A stretch of 64,000 bases of DNA from a virus. The stretch covers positions 16,562 through 80,561 of the IMG/VR virus record IMGVR_UViG_3300042154_002686. The stretch is one strand, 5' to 3'. Below the pieces are notes generated by a model. That model worked only from the letters and a program-made list of their open reading frames with translations, did no database searches and was not told where the DNA came from. The position numbers and the translations under genes are program-made. Shown one piece after another: positions 17,073 through 25,917 of this stretch. Numbering within the stretch: the stretch's first letter is position 1; each line of letters opens with the position of its first letter.

Positions 17073-18950
17073 TTAGTTGCTGTCTGGGTTCATGGTCTCC
17101 TCGACCTTATCCTGCTTACCCTCCTCTGGAGGGGTAAGCGTTTCAGATTGTGTAGTGAGTTCCTTTGGTACGCTCAGAAGGCCGAACGCCGCCGCTGGGA
17201 CAAGTTGCATGACCTCGCAGTCCCACAAGTGATTATGTCTGTTGCCAATACGCTTCCACTCTGGCTTTCCGCTAGAGTTCATCACACGGGCCTCAGACTC
17301 CATCTGCTCGATGTAATCCTGTCCGCAGTCTGACGGGCAGGTGTGACGGCCAGTCTTGCGTAGACGGCTAAGTTGGTCCTTGAGGGCCAAATTAGAGAAG
17401 TGGTGCACTCGCACAACCCCAGTTCCTGCATTGACAAGGCGAGCAGGTGCGTATGTCTTGTTAATGGTTCTCATCCCGCCAGCGGTCTGAACCTTCCACG
17501 GAAACTCGCCTCGCTGGTCACCACGAAGGGCGGTAAAACCAAAGATGCCACAGTTTCTGATAACATCGTCAAATTGGTCACCACAGTCAACATAGACCAG
17601 AGCCTTGTGCACTCCATTTGCCTTTGCGTAATCATCCACATCATTCCAAGTAGACTGGAACTTCCAACGCTTCATTCGGCTAGTCCCACCCTCGGCCCAA
17701 GAACGGATTAAGCAGTAGAATCCAGTTCTTTGCACATCGACAGTCATAAACCTTGTGGGAATCTGGTCTTTTATTTCCTTGTCAGTATTGACCTTCTTTG
17801 TGGCTGGGTTAATTAACGCCTCAAGTTCCCATTCGTCTCCCTGCTTGTAGTCTCCAATAGACTGGAGGGTGTCAAACGCATCTGGGGCATCTGACCAGAA
17901 CTCCGCCAACTGCTTCTGCTTAAAAATACGCATTGGGCCCGAGTCGCCATTTAAATCTAAAATTAGTTTTGCACGAATGAAGGACTCAGCCGCACCACCC
18001 CATGAGCGAGCCGCAAGGCAATTCCATGTGTAGCCAGCATTATACTCAGCCGCAGTTGGATTGGTCACCGCATAATACCCCTGCTGGTTCATCTCGTCTC
18101 GGTTAGCCCTGCTATCTCTGAATTGGTGCTTACACCCCGCACATTCGTAAGTGGTGTCGGTTCTGATTTTGTTAAAATCATACTCCCCCTCAAACACCAT
18201 GGCATCCACGGGTAGGCGTATCTGCTCCCACTTCCACTCCTGCCCATGGTTGCATCGGGGGCACTTAAACGACCACACACGCTTATCGGTCGTATTCCAG
18301 ACCTCCTCGGTCTCATCTCCTTGGTGGCCTCCCTGTGACATGAAAATACGCTTTCCAAGCCACCCGAATGAGGTAACACGGGCCGTACACTCGGCCAAGT
18401 GGCCTTTTGGGTAGAGCCAAGTCTCGTCAGCCACCAGCCATCTTATGGAGCGTCTCTGGAGGTTCTTTTCATTGAACGCCCCCAGACACCAAAGCGTCAT
18501 GTCGTTGGTCTGGACGGTATTGGATTTAGCCTTCTCCTCCCCCTTGTTTAACTTGCCCATGACCTGCGGGACATTCTCCCACAGCACCCGAAGACGGGTC
18601 TTCATCCAGTCAGCCGCATTTGCATCCGTATCGTTAAGATAAAGTGTCGGGGCTGGCTGTCTGGCTAAAATATAGCAACTCAACATCTCAGCCGCAAGCG
18701 ACTTGCCAGACTGAATCGGGGCAATAATCTGAGTTAGTCTTTTCTCTGGGTCGGCAAACGAACGGAGTGGCTCTGCGAGCCACGGAGTCTCCTTGACTCG
18801 AAAGCCAGCGGGCATCGGGGAGAACGGAATAGACCGAATGTTGTTCTCAAGCCACGACACGATATCGCCACCCTCGTCTGGCTTGAACACCCGCCTCATG
18901 CGAGCCTCAAGCGAGTCGATAAGTTTAATCTTTGGCTCTGTGTCTATCAT
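17073..18950 (-). CDS. Terminase large subunit (GpA family)
   Basis: 625 aa. A Walker A-like IAPIQSGKS lies at residues 76-84, Walker B LVADE at 171-175, then a zinc-ribbon-like insert with CPRC (229-232) and CAGC (269-272), as in GpA terminases. The C-terminal nuclease region has an Asp in ALVYVDCGDQFDD. The enzyme drives ATP-dependent packaging and cuts genome ends. It overlaps the upstream small gene by four bases. Confidence 0.93.
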   Translation of the reverse strand: MIDTEPKIKLIDSLEARMRRVFKPDEGGDIVSWLENNIRSIPFSPMPAGFRVKETPWLAEPLRSFADPEKRLTQIIAPIQSGKSLAAEMLSCYILARQPAPTLYLNDTDANAADWMKTRLRVLWENVPQVMGKLNKGEEKAKSNTVQTNDMTLWCLGAFNEKNLQRRSIRWLVADETWLYPKGHLAECTARVTSFGWLGKRIFMSQGGHQGDETEEVWNTTDKRVWSFKCPRCNHGQEWKWEQIRLPVDAMVFEGEYDFNKIRTDTTYECAGCKHQFRDSRANRDEMNQQGYYAVTNPTAAEYNAGYTWNCLAARSWGGAAESFIRAKLILDLNGDSGPMRIFKQKQLAEFWSDAPDAFDTLQSIGDYKQGDEWELEALINPATKKVNTDKEIKDQIPTRFMTVDVQRTGFYCLIRSWAEGGTSRMKRWKFQSTWNDVDDYAKANGVHKALVYVDCGDQFDDVIRNCGIFGFTALRGDQRGEFPWKVQTAGGMRTINKTYAPARLVNAGTGVVRVHHFSNLALKDQLSRLRKTGRHTCPSDCGQDYIEQMESEARVMNSSGKPEWKRIGNRHNHLWDCEVMQLVPAAAFGLLSVPKELTTQSETLTPPEEGKQDKVEETMNPDSN

Positions 18951-19162
18951 AGAAAACGAATGGTCTCAACCGTCTCAATAAAACGCACCCCTTCATCAAT
19001 CCCGTCAAGGATTACGAAAGATTTATATTCCTGCTCAACCTTGGTTGTATCTTGCAAGAGCACAATGCGGTCTTTATCCACCCAAGTTTCAATTACCATA
19101 TTCTCTGGTCTTCCAGAGTCCTCTTTGGGAAGGAACATATTTAACTTTATAAAATTACTCAT
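18947..19162 (-). CDS. Small protein between terminase subunits (71 aa)
   Basis: Starts at ATG 19162 (MSNFIKLNMFLPKED), inside the end of the small terminase gene, and ends within the large-terminase start (four-base overlap). Beta-strand pattern with KSFVILDGIDEGVRFIETVETIRFL at the C-terminus. No family recognised. The tight overlaps on both sides support translational coupling and a role in packaging or head assembly. Confidence 0.65.
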   Translation of the reverse strand: MSNFIKLNMFLPKEDSGRPENMVIETWVDKDRIVLLQDTTKVEQEYKSFVILDGIDEGVRFIETVETIRFL

Positions 19163-19910
19163 TGGGCTCCTCCTTAATCTCGTCAAGATTCTCAACCACT
19201 TCCGCATCCCCATCGCCCAGTGCAACTGCCGCACTACGCTCCGACTCGGGTATCTCTGGCATCTCAACATCTGGCAATGGCTTAACCGCAATGTCGCTTA
19301 ATTCAACCTTCGGATTGTACTCCGAAATCTTGCGGAACACATCGTCTCGAAACTCTCTAAACGCCTTCAATGCCTTCGGGGGATTGTCGGGATTAGCCTG
19401 TGGTGCAACCGTCAGTTCGGCTCGCTCAATCAACGCCCGCAACTCGCCCAAAATCTTCCCAAACCGTTGCCCAGCCTCGTCAGCATCCACCAACCGCCCT
19501 TGCTCCTGCAACCGTATATGACGCTCCCTCTCCAGTCGGAGCAGGGTGGCTATCGCTCGGTCATAGTTTCCGTAAAGTTTACTTTGGCTCGGGTCACCAC
19601 TTGCCACCGCTTGCTCAAAGGTGCTTCTCGTCATCTCAACCAACGCCATCTGCTGGTTGATTCTCGTGTCCATCTCGCTGTCCCCTGTCGAGTTACTAAC
19701 ACTCGCAAGTATCTCGTCCAGTCGAGCCAAGTTCAACGGCTGAACGGGAACTGAAATGTGACCAGCAACCTCGTTGTCCGTCTTACGCTTCTCCCTCCAT
19801 GCCTTAGCCGCTTCAACGCTATCAACTGGCATCCCTTGTTGAGCCAATTGCGTAACCCGAACCCGTGAAATTCCCAACTCCTTACCCAAATCTTCGTGAG
19901 TTAATGACAT
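19155..19910 (-). CDS. Terminase small subunit
   Basis: 251 aa. An N-terminal helix-turn-helix (LGKELGISRVRVTQLAQQGMP, residues 7-27) is followed by a helical middle with ERERHIRLQEQGRLVDADEA and an acidic Pro/Glu-rich C-terminus. This is the layout of lambda Nu1-like and related small terminases that recognise the packaging site and recruit the large subunit. It is immediately upstream of the packaging genes. Confidence 0.82.
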   Translation of the reverse strand: MSLTHEDLGKELGISRVRVTQLAQQGMPVDSVEAAKAWREKRKTDNEVAGHISVPVQPLNLARLDEILASVSNSTGDSEMDTRINQQMALVEMTRSTFEQAVASGDPSQSKLYGNYDRAIATLLRLERERHIRLQEQGRLVDADEAGQRFGKILGELRALIERAELTVAPQANPDNPPKALKAFREFRDDVFRKISEYNPKVELSDIAVKPLPDVEMPEIPESERSAAVALGDGDAEVVENLDEIKEEPNE

Positions 19911-19931
19911 AATGTTGCGTTATATGTGATT

Positions 19932-20225
19932 TTACCGCAGTATTACCGAGTTTTGGCTGAACGCCCCTTCTATTAACCCAGCGGGGGCGGGGGTGGAATA
20001 ATAGATTCCTTTGACGGGGGGTGGGGTGGGTGGCATGGCATTAATCCACACTGAGTATGATGTGTGAGGCACGGTGTTTGTGTAATGGAATTGGGCTTGT
20101 GGGCGTGTTGTGTGTTCGTCTGACACGATGATTGCATCTGCGTGTACAATGCCCCCTTGGGGCATTTGTGATGGCATTACGCCATCAATGACATGTATAG
20201 TGTCAATGTAAGTTACTGTGTGCAT
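19932..20225 (-). CDS. Doubtful 97-aa ORF upstream of terminase
   Basis: An open frame from ATG 20225 (MHTVTYIDTIHVIDG) to a stop at 19932, with a promoter-like TTGACT and TACATA 17 nt apart upstream. Its Pro/Thr/Ser-rich composition and ACA/CCC codons differ from neighbours. The stretch 19911-20280 could equally be a leader, a packaging site (it precedes the terminase genes) or a regulatory RNA; no strong hairpin was recognised. Confidence 0.3.
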   Translation of the reverse strand: MHTVTYIDTIHVIDGVMPSQMPQGGIVHADAIIVSDEHTTRPQAQFHYTNTVPHTSYSVWINAMPPTPPPVKGIYYSTPAPAGLIEGAFSQNSVILR

Positions 20226-20262
20226 TATGTAATAGAATGTAATAGCAAAGTCAAGCGAGCAG

Positions 20263-20323
20263 AGGGGGGGGCGGGGGGGGTCACTTGCGAGGCCGACCAC
20301 GGGGGCGGGGGGGGAGGGGGGGC
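20263..20323 (+). other. G-tract cluster with quadruplex potential
   Basis: Plus strand carries runs of 8, 8, 5, 8 and 7 G within 61 bases, split by the AT-hook codons of the regulator gene. The second group lies inside the C-terminal coding end and the first lies just past its stop. G-runs are on the template strand of the minus-strand gene. Confidence 0.7.
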
Positions 20324-20880
20324 TCTTCATCTGCCTCATCATTTGTATCTCTGTTTGCGTTTACTTTCTTCCACGCTTTAGCATATGCTTTGCATGCCTC
20401 CTCTGACCTCATGTACTGTGATGGTGTGAGGTTAAACAGTTGCTGTATACGCTTGACCTTCTTGGACACGAACTGTCTACTACATCCCTTGATGCGTGAT
20501 AGTTCTGTCTCTGTGGGTGGGTCGCCCATGCCAAATGCTATGAGGATACAGCGGGCTTGGAATAGCACCTCTGGGGACTCGGATAACTGCATCGCCATAA
20601 CGACCCTTCTGACGATGGTCTCCACATCGTCTTGGTCAAACATGCGTTTCGGGGCGGGAGGGGGTTCGTCAAAAGCGTTGTCTTCCGTGAAGCCAAAAGC
20701 GGTGTGATTTGGCTGAACCTCAAAAATGTAGTTAGAATCCAGAGTGCCTTGGGGGTTCATCGGCTCTGGAAGGCCGATTTTTTGCTCTTTTGAGAGCGTA
20801 TTGTACCACTTGCTGTAAACATCATCGCCATTTTCACCACTTGAAGATTTTGCGTTTTGCGAAAAATCGTTTTCCGACAT
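20281..20880 (-). CDS. DNA-binding regulator with HTH and C-terminal AT-hook (199 aa)
   Basis: ATG at 20880 (MSENDFSQNAK) is preferred; ATG 20925 would add 15 residues. The helical core has TETELSRIKGCSRQFVSKKV (about residues 118-137), a sigma-region-4/HTH-like segment. The end, PPRPRGRPRK, is an AT-hook-like RGRP motif. It stands alone between primase and terminase genes with its own promoter and a perfect inverted repeat at its start site, suggesting autoregulation. It may switch early to late transcription; inferred. Confidence 0.72.
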   Translation of the reverse strand: MSENDFSQNAKSSSGENGDDVYSKWYNTLSKEQKIGLPEPMNPQGTLDSNYIFEVQPNHTAFGFTEDNAFDEPPPAPKRMFDQDDVETIVRRVVMAMQLSESPEVLFQARCILIAFGMGDPPTETELSRIKGCSRQFVSKKVKRIQQLFNLTPSQYMRSEEACKAYAKAWKKVNANRDTNDEADEEPPLPPRPRGRPRK

Positions 20881-20940
20881 AGCATTGTCCTTCAAATGCT
20901 TGGGGTGAAATTGTCGTTGTTTCATTTTTATGGGCTTGAC

Positions 20941-20987
20941 ATGCTTGGTACGCAAGCATATATATAGATATATAATACGGAAGTCAA
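20941..20987 (-). promoter_or_regulatory. Promoter and inverted-repeat operator of the AT-hook regulator
   Basis: TTGACT (20982-20987), an 18-nt A/T spacer and ATATAT at 20958-20963. Overlapping the start region is ATGCTTG-GTACG-CAAGCAT (20941-20959), an inverted repeat with 7-bp arms and a 5-nt spacer. A dimer bound here would block initiation. Confidence 0.65.
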
Positions 20988-21104
20988 GCAAGAATGAAGC
21001 CTTTCGGCTTCCTTTCTCTTTGAGTTTCAAATCTTTGCAAATCTTTTGAAATATTATCAAAAGTTGTGTTCATTTCTGTTTGCTTGGTCTAGGATTGAAA
21101 TGGA

Positions 21105-23135
21105 TTAGCGTCTATACTTCACCCCGACCCAGCATTGAGAGCGATTGTCCCATATGATGATGGGATTGGACGAGGACAGTCGGATAAGGTGAGCGACCAC
21201 ATCCACAGCCGTAGCCATACCAACCCTCATCCTCTCCATCGTTAGAGCCACCAGAGGGCTCTGGATGGGGTCTGCGAGGTGTTGGGTGGGCTCTATGTCC
21301 ACCATCTTGTTGAGGTCAGCCAAAGAGAAGTTAGCCATGGTGTTCTCGTCATTGAGTTCCCACAGGATACGACCCTCGGCATGTCTAAGATTGAGCATGA
21401 CGGTGGACTTCCCGTCCTTGTCCTTAAGGCCAGCCCGCTTGCCACGCTTGGTCAGCACCAGTTCAAAGAATGGCTTCATCTTGTCGGTTCTCCGAAGCAC
21501 GGCAACCTCTCGACTCCAGTTTACTAACTCAGAACTTCCCAGACCGCTGTATGCGAGGTCAGAGATGGAGGCCGCTGATGCGTCCTCCTTTGCTTTTGGT
21601 TTGCCAGTGTGGTGAAGCCAAATCCAGACGACCTTGGTTTCAAGGAGGACGGGCTGAATCCAGTTGCGGAGGAACTGAGACGCATACGCTTGGTTAGACA
21701 CATCCCCACCTGCGAAGGAGAGGAGAGGGTCTGCGAAGAAGAAGTCTGCATTGTTATGGACGATGAGTTTGCGGGCTTGCTTCACAAACGCTTCCCCAAC
21801 CTTGACGGACTCACGATAGAACTTTATATTTGAACGAAGTAGAGTCTTCTCTTCATCACTCAAGTCCATGGAGCCGACAATGCCCTTGAAGGCTTCGGCC
21901 AAGTCTCCCGTATCGTTCTCCGCTTGCATCACGATGCACTTGAACGGACGGGTGACCTCAATGGAGAAGAAGGGACGACCGATTGCCAGCATGATTGCCA
22001 TTTGCATCAAGAAGGACGACTTGCCGATACCCGACTGACCGATGATGGACAGAGAGCCCCCTTGACATAGCCAACGGTTTCCCAATACGGTAGTGGGGTC
22101 GTTCTCCGTATTGTAGTTCTCCAAGTCATCTACGGTGATTTCGTCTGGGACTTCACTGGACTCAAGATAAGAGACCCAGTTGTCCCAAGAGTCAGCCCCG
22201 ACATTGAGAGCCACAATCCTCTGCTCCTTCTCGCCACGATACACGCCACCGAGACGAGACCAGCGAGAGGGGTTCTTGGTCATCTCGTCTGGTTCGTAGT
22301 CGGAGAGGTAGTCGAACACCGCCTGTCTGCGGAGTCGCCATTCATTTGAGTCCTTGGCATCGACACGCACCCAAGCATGCAGGGACTTGCCTCCCGAGTC
22401 GATGATTGCACCGATGGGGAGGTTGGACTGTTTGAAGATTGCGAACTGCTCCTCCTTTGGGCGAGTGTCGAACTCGACAAGGACATAGCGATGGATTGAG
22501 ACAGAGTCGTCTCGACCAGAGTAGTCACCCTCAAGGATTGGGTTGATGCGGATGTACGCACCTTGTGGCTTGTTCTTATAAAGTTCGTTGTCGGACGGAG
22601 ACGAGCCGAAGTAACGGTCAAGCCACCATTGGACGGTTTGGAATGTTCCCTTGGAGGCGGGGAACCAGCGACCATCTTCATCCTGCCCTGCCTCGTTAGT
22701 AATGCAGACAATCTCCTCTGGCTTGAAGCAGTTGAGGAGCAGTTGCTCTGTCGTGAAGGACTCCGTCTCGGGGACATGACGAGCGTTAGCCAGATTGACC
22801 TTGAACTTGCCAGATTGAGTAACGGTCTGGCTCGGGAGCATCCTGCGAGGCTCAAGGTTTGCATTGTCATCCAGCATCCAGCCACGGGGCTTGGAGTGGG
22901 GGGTGTTGTATGCGTCCTTAATCTTATGCTTCAACTCACGGTCACTCCAAGGAGGGGTGCACTTGAGATTGTAAGCAGACATAAGAGCAGTCGTCTCAAC
23001 CTCTGCCAGATTAAAGCCGTGTGCTAACGCAACGGCTAAAGCAAAGGTTTGAGAGTGACCGCCCGAACCAGCGATTGCTGGTGGCATGGCGGAAGCATAT
23101 CGACTTGCCCGCTCATAAGGAGATAGTGGTGGCAT
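21105..23135 (-). CDS. Replicative primase-helicase (PriCT-like, primase-like and RepA-type ATPase regions)
   Basis: 676 aa. Residues 18-85 match a PriCT-type region (AIAGSGGHSQTFALA...CTPPWSDRELKHKIKDAY). Residues 195-300 look like an archaeo-eukaryotic-type primase core (YVLVEFDTRP; IDSGGKSLHAWV). A RecA-fold ATPase follows, with Walker A IIGQSGIGKSS (364-374), an FFFADPLLSF Walker B and a WLHHTGKPK sensor segment. It probably primes and unwinds DNA at the phage fork. Promoter TTGACT, 18 nt, TTATGT (23151-23180). Confidence 0.85.
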   Translation of the reverse strand: MPPLSPYERASRYASAMPPAIAGSGGHSQTFALAVALAHGFNLAEVETTALMSAYNLKCTPPWSDRELKHKIKDAYNTPHSKPRGWMLDDNANLEPRRMLPSQTVTQSGKFKVNLANARHVPETESFTTEQLLLNCFKPEEIVCITNEAGQDEDGRWFPASKGTFQTVQWWLDRYFGSSPSDNELYKNKPQGAYIRINPILEGDYSGRDDSVSIHRYVLVEFDTRPKEEQFAIFKQSNLPIGAIIDSGGKSLHAWVRVDAKDSNEWRLRRQAVFDYLSDYEPDEMTKNPSRWSRLGGVYRGEKEQRIVALNVGADSWDNWVSYLESSEVPDEITVDDLENYNTENDPTTVLGNRWLCQGGSLSIIGQSGIGKSSFLMQMAIMLAIGRPFFSIEVTRPFKCIVMQAENDTGDLAEAFKGIVGSMDLSDEEKTLLRSNIKFYRESVKVGEAFVKQARKLIVHNNADFFFADPLLSFAGGDVSNQAYASQFLRNWIQPVLLETKVVWIWLHHTGKPKAKEDASAASISDLAYSGLGSSELVNWSREVAVLRRTDKMKPFFELVLTKRGKRAGLKDKDGKSTVMLNLRHAEGRILWELNDENTMANFSLADLNKMVDIEPTQHLADPIQSPLVALTMERMRVGMATAVDVVAHLIRLSSSNPIIIWDNRSQCWVGVKYRR

Positions 23136-23191
23136 TTTTGTGGTGTCCGCACATAATGCCCAACCACTTCCTTAAGTCAAGACAGAAACAC

Positions 23192-23668
23192 TTACAGGAA
23201 CAAGTCTCTGCTGTCTTCCTTCGCCTTAGCCTCACGCTGACGCTTCATCTTGCAAGCGAATAGCGAAGAGTCAGAAACCGCATCATTAAACAGTTTCCGA
23301 GACCACCGCCAAGCAGACTTTGTAAACGCAGGGGGAAGGTTGTATCTCAGCCCCCAAAGACTAATGCTGTCAGACTTTTCTTTATAGAATAAGGCATCAT
23401 CAATAGACTGCTTATCAACCCACTTGTAGACTCCGACCCAAACATTAACTTCATTCAGTTCAATGTTCTTAAATACAATAACGACCTTTACCGTGTCTTC
23501 GGTAAAGTCGGTTGTAATTCTGGCTTCATACATTTCGCCAGACTCTTCATCTTGACCTCTAAGAACCTTAAGTCCTTCTTCATCAAGGTGAAACAAATCC
23601 CAGCCATGCGGATTGCGTTCCTGTTCAACGGGGTCACGCTCAGAGTGATGTTCAAAAGGGTCGGTCAT
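23192..23668 (-). CDS. Conserved-looking replication-module protein (158 aa)
   Basis: ATG 23668 (MTDPFEHHSERD) is chosen; it lies 17 bases inside the upstream gene's end. Charged N-terminus, beta strands (VKVVIVFKNIELNEVNVWVGVYKWV) and a basic C-terminus with SAWRWSRKLFNDA. No recognisable motif. Its place between an SSB-tailed protein and the primase-helicase suggests a DNA replication accessory. Confidence 0.65.
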   Translation of the reverse strand: MTDPFEHHSERDPVEQERNPHGWDLFHLDEEGLKVLRGQDEESGEMYEARITTDFTEDTVKVVIVFKNIELNEVNVWVGVYKWVDKQSIDDALFYKEKSDSISLWGLRYNLPPAFTKSAWRWSRKLFNDAVSDSSLFACKMKRQREAKAKEDSRDLFL

Positions 23669-24023
23669 CTTCAGACGACTCCTTTCTTGCTTGGAATGTC
23701 TTCTTTTGTGGATAAGAAGGAGAGCCGCCCTCTGCGTTCTTCTTGGCTTTCCATTCTTGGTAGTCGGCCTCCTTAATGGCTTCAGCGGTAATGCTGTCAT
23801 CCGCACCATTGTAAACAAGTTGGTCTGGGGAAACCCAGATTTTCTCGCCTGTTTCGTGCTCTCCGTTGTATTCAACGGTTATGGCCTTGATGCCAAACTT
23901 GGTTTGGATGCCAGCCTTGATGACCAGAACCGTCTTTCCCGTAAACTTACCGCTTTTAACGGTGCAGATGTTCGAGAAAGCGAGGTCGTGGAGGGACTCG
24001 TTTTCGTTTTCGTATTCGCTCAT
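23652..24023 (-). CDS. Protein with SSB-like acidic C-terminal tip (123 aa)
   Basis: Beta-rich core (CTVKSGKFTGKTVLVIKAG; FGIKAITVEYNGEHETGEKIWV) then a flexible Ser/Lys/Gln linker ending SSEDDRPF. Acidic tips ending in Pro-Phe are the partner-binding tails of single-stranded DNA-binding proteins. It heads the primase-helicase unit from a promoter TTGCAA, 18 nt, TACATG (24043-24072). A DNA-binding or fork-associated role is inferred. Confidence 0.7.
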   Translation of the reverse strand: MSEYENENESLHDLAFSNICTVKSGKFTGKTVLVIKAGIQTKFGIKAITVEYNGEHETGEKIWVSPDQLVYNGADDSITAEAIKEADYQEWKAKKNAEGGSPSYPQKKTFQARKESSEDDRPF

Positions 24024-24093
24024 ATTATTGGTTGTGCAGGGTCATGTATGCAGGTTTCCCCGCCCTTTGCAAGAAGAAAGAAGCAATTGACAG

Positions 24094-25917
24094 TTATGAC
24101 CCAATGTAGTACCCGCCATTGCCGTCAGCCACATAGAGTGTGACTATGGTCGTGCCAGTCGCATCGTCATAATATTCATTCATAACGATAACTCGGCCAG
24201 ACTCGAAATATGTTTGGTTCAATACGCTGTCATAGACCCCGCAACTTCCGTCTGCGTATTCAACATACTCTTCGTCACCATGCCAATATAAGTTTCCGAG
24301 TTCTGAAATAAAAATCTGCATCTCTCTAAACCCACTGTTGCCTGTCGGCAGTCCACTTTCTGGACACGGCTCGCTATAACTCCAGTAGCACCCGTCATAT
24401 GTCCAGCCAGTCTCTCCGCTGTGAAGCGTGGAGTCTTCGCAATCGCCACCGCAGTTTCCATTTCCCTCTGAATAGTATCCGCAACTTCCGTCATGGTAGT
24501 AATTATTGCACTCGTCATCGTATGCAAACTGTCCAGACGGGGGGCAACCGCCCCCAGTGTACTCCCCTTGATAGAATGAGCCAACTCCATCTGAGTAGTA
24601 GTTGTAATCGTTGCAGTTGCCGACTAACTGCCCAGATGAGTAATAATTGTTTCCGCTTTCAGAATAACTTCCGCAATTTCCGTCAGCGTAAACATTGTAT
24701 GTGCTCTGTCCGACTATCCAACTGCCAGAGCATGGATTGCTTACATATATATCAGAACTGCTTGACTCATACGATGTTCCTGCTGAGTCACAGGCGGGTA
24801 TTTCAACGGTGTAGTAACTTCCAGCACCGTCAGAGTAATAGTTGTAGTTTTCGTTAGAACCGTATGATGTTCCTTCTGGGGTATAATTCCACTCAGACCA
24901 TTCACCGAATGTTTCATTGGCAAACTTTTCTCTTGTTCTTGTTCGGCTAACAACTTCTGTCCATCCAAGATTTAACTTTGTCTCTTCGCCTTCGTATCCA
25001 ATAAGTTTTGCAACTGGGTACACATACCCAATTCCGTCTGAATAGAAATTAAACATCTCGTCATCCGTAACAAATGTATCAACTGGAATATATTCTGTCC
25101 CTGTTGTCTCTTCTGTTGTTCCGCAGTTGCCGTCAGCAACAACATTGAATGTTCTTGTTCCAATCTGATATTCTTGTCCAGAGATTGTCACCATGATTGG
25201 TGAACTGTTTGCTTGGTCTAGGATTGTTCCAGAAGGGTCGCAGGTTTCGTCTGGAACATGGTCTTCGTAGTATCCGCCCTCTCCGTCAGAGTAATAGTTG
25301 TAGTTGCCCTGTGAGCCGAGCAGTTCTCCCGATGGCACGAAGGTAAGAGCCGTGTTTGGCTGTGTAGTGCCACAGTCTCCATCAGCAACGATATTATATG
25401 TTGCGTTACCAACGATGTAGTAGACTCCGTTGATGTGGATGCCGAAGTCTGCGTTGAGACCAGTTTGCAGTATTGTGCCAAGAAGCGGGCACGGACCAAA
25501 CCCGATGTTCTGTACTGTCGTAAAGGTCATCCCCTTGCTTCCTCCGCTGGTCAAGCCAGTGCTTGAGATGGGGGGTGCGGGTGGTGGTAGTATAACATTG
25601 TCAGTCCACTGGGCTGGGTGAGAGGCTGGCGTGTAGCCAGCCGCACCGATGAAGTTGATGAGTTGATAGACTTTCCCTTGGAACCGAACCTTTGCTCCAG
25701 TTCCATATGTCGTTCCATTGTCGTATTCTGGGACGGCCTCACTGCCGTCTCTCAATGACCAACTCTTCCTTGCTGACGGATACAGGAAAGCCACCCCGTC
25801 TGTCACGATTGCCTTATAAGCATCTCTGGCTTCAGCCATGGTAATGAACTGCTTTGCATAGCCACTCCCGTCCGCATTGACTACGATAATGAGAGTATGG
25901 TCTGGCCTGTAAGACAT
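24094..25917 (-). CDS. Repeat-rich surface protein with small domain, CBM-like module and YYSDG repeats (607 aa)
   Basis: Residues 1-52 are the shared small domain (HTLIIVVNADGSG...GVAFLYPSARK). Residues 62-106 resemble a CBM5/12-like module (YDNGTTYGTGAKVRFQGKVY...PAQWTD). The rest is built of two alternating motifs: Y-N-V-x-ADG-x-CG (four or more copies) and YYSDGxGxYY (at least five). It is rich in Tyr, Gly, Ser and Cys. It looks like an adhesin or fibre, yet lies beside replication genes rather than tail genes. Confidence 0.7.
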   Translation of the reverse strand: MSYRPDHTLIIVVNADGSGYAKQFITMAEARDAYKAIVTDGVAFLYPSARKSWSLRDGSEAVPEYDNGTTYGTGAKVRFQGKVYQLINFIGAAGYTPASHPAQWTDNVILPPPAPPISSTGLTSGGSKGMTFTTVQNIGFGPCPLLGTILQTGLNADFGIHINGVYYIVGNATYNIVADGDCGTTQPNTALTFVPSGELLGSQGNYNYYSDGEGGYYEDHVPDETCDPSGTILDQANSSPIMVTISGQEYQIGTRTFNVVADGNCGTTEETTGTEYIPVDTFVTDDEMFNFYSDGIGYVYPVAKLIGYEGEETKLNLGWTEVVSRTRTREKFANETFGEWSEWNYTPEGTSYGSNENYNYYSDGAGSYYTVEIPACDSAGTSYESSSSDIYVSNPCSGSWIVGQSTYNVYADGNCGSYSESGNNYYSSGQLVGNCNDYNYYSDGVGSFYQGEYTGGGCPPSGQFAYDDECNNYYHDGSCGYYSEGNGNCGGDCEDSTLHSGETGWTYDGCYWSYSEPCPESGLPTGNSGFREMQIFISELGNLYWHGDEEYVEYADGSCGVYDSVLNQTYFESGRVIVMNEYYDDATGTTIVTLYVADGNGGYYIGS

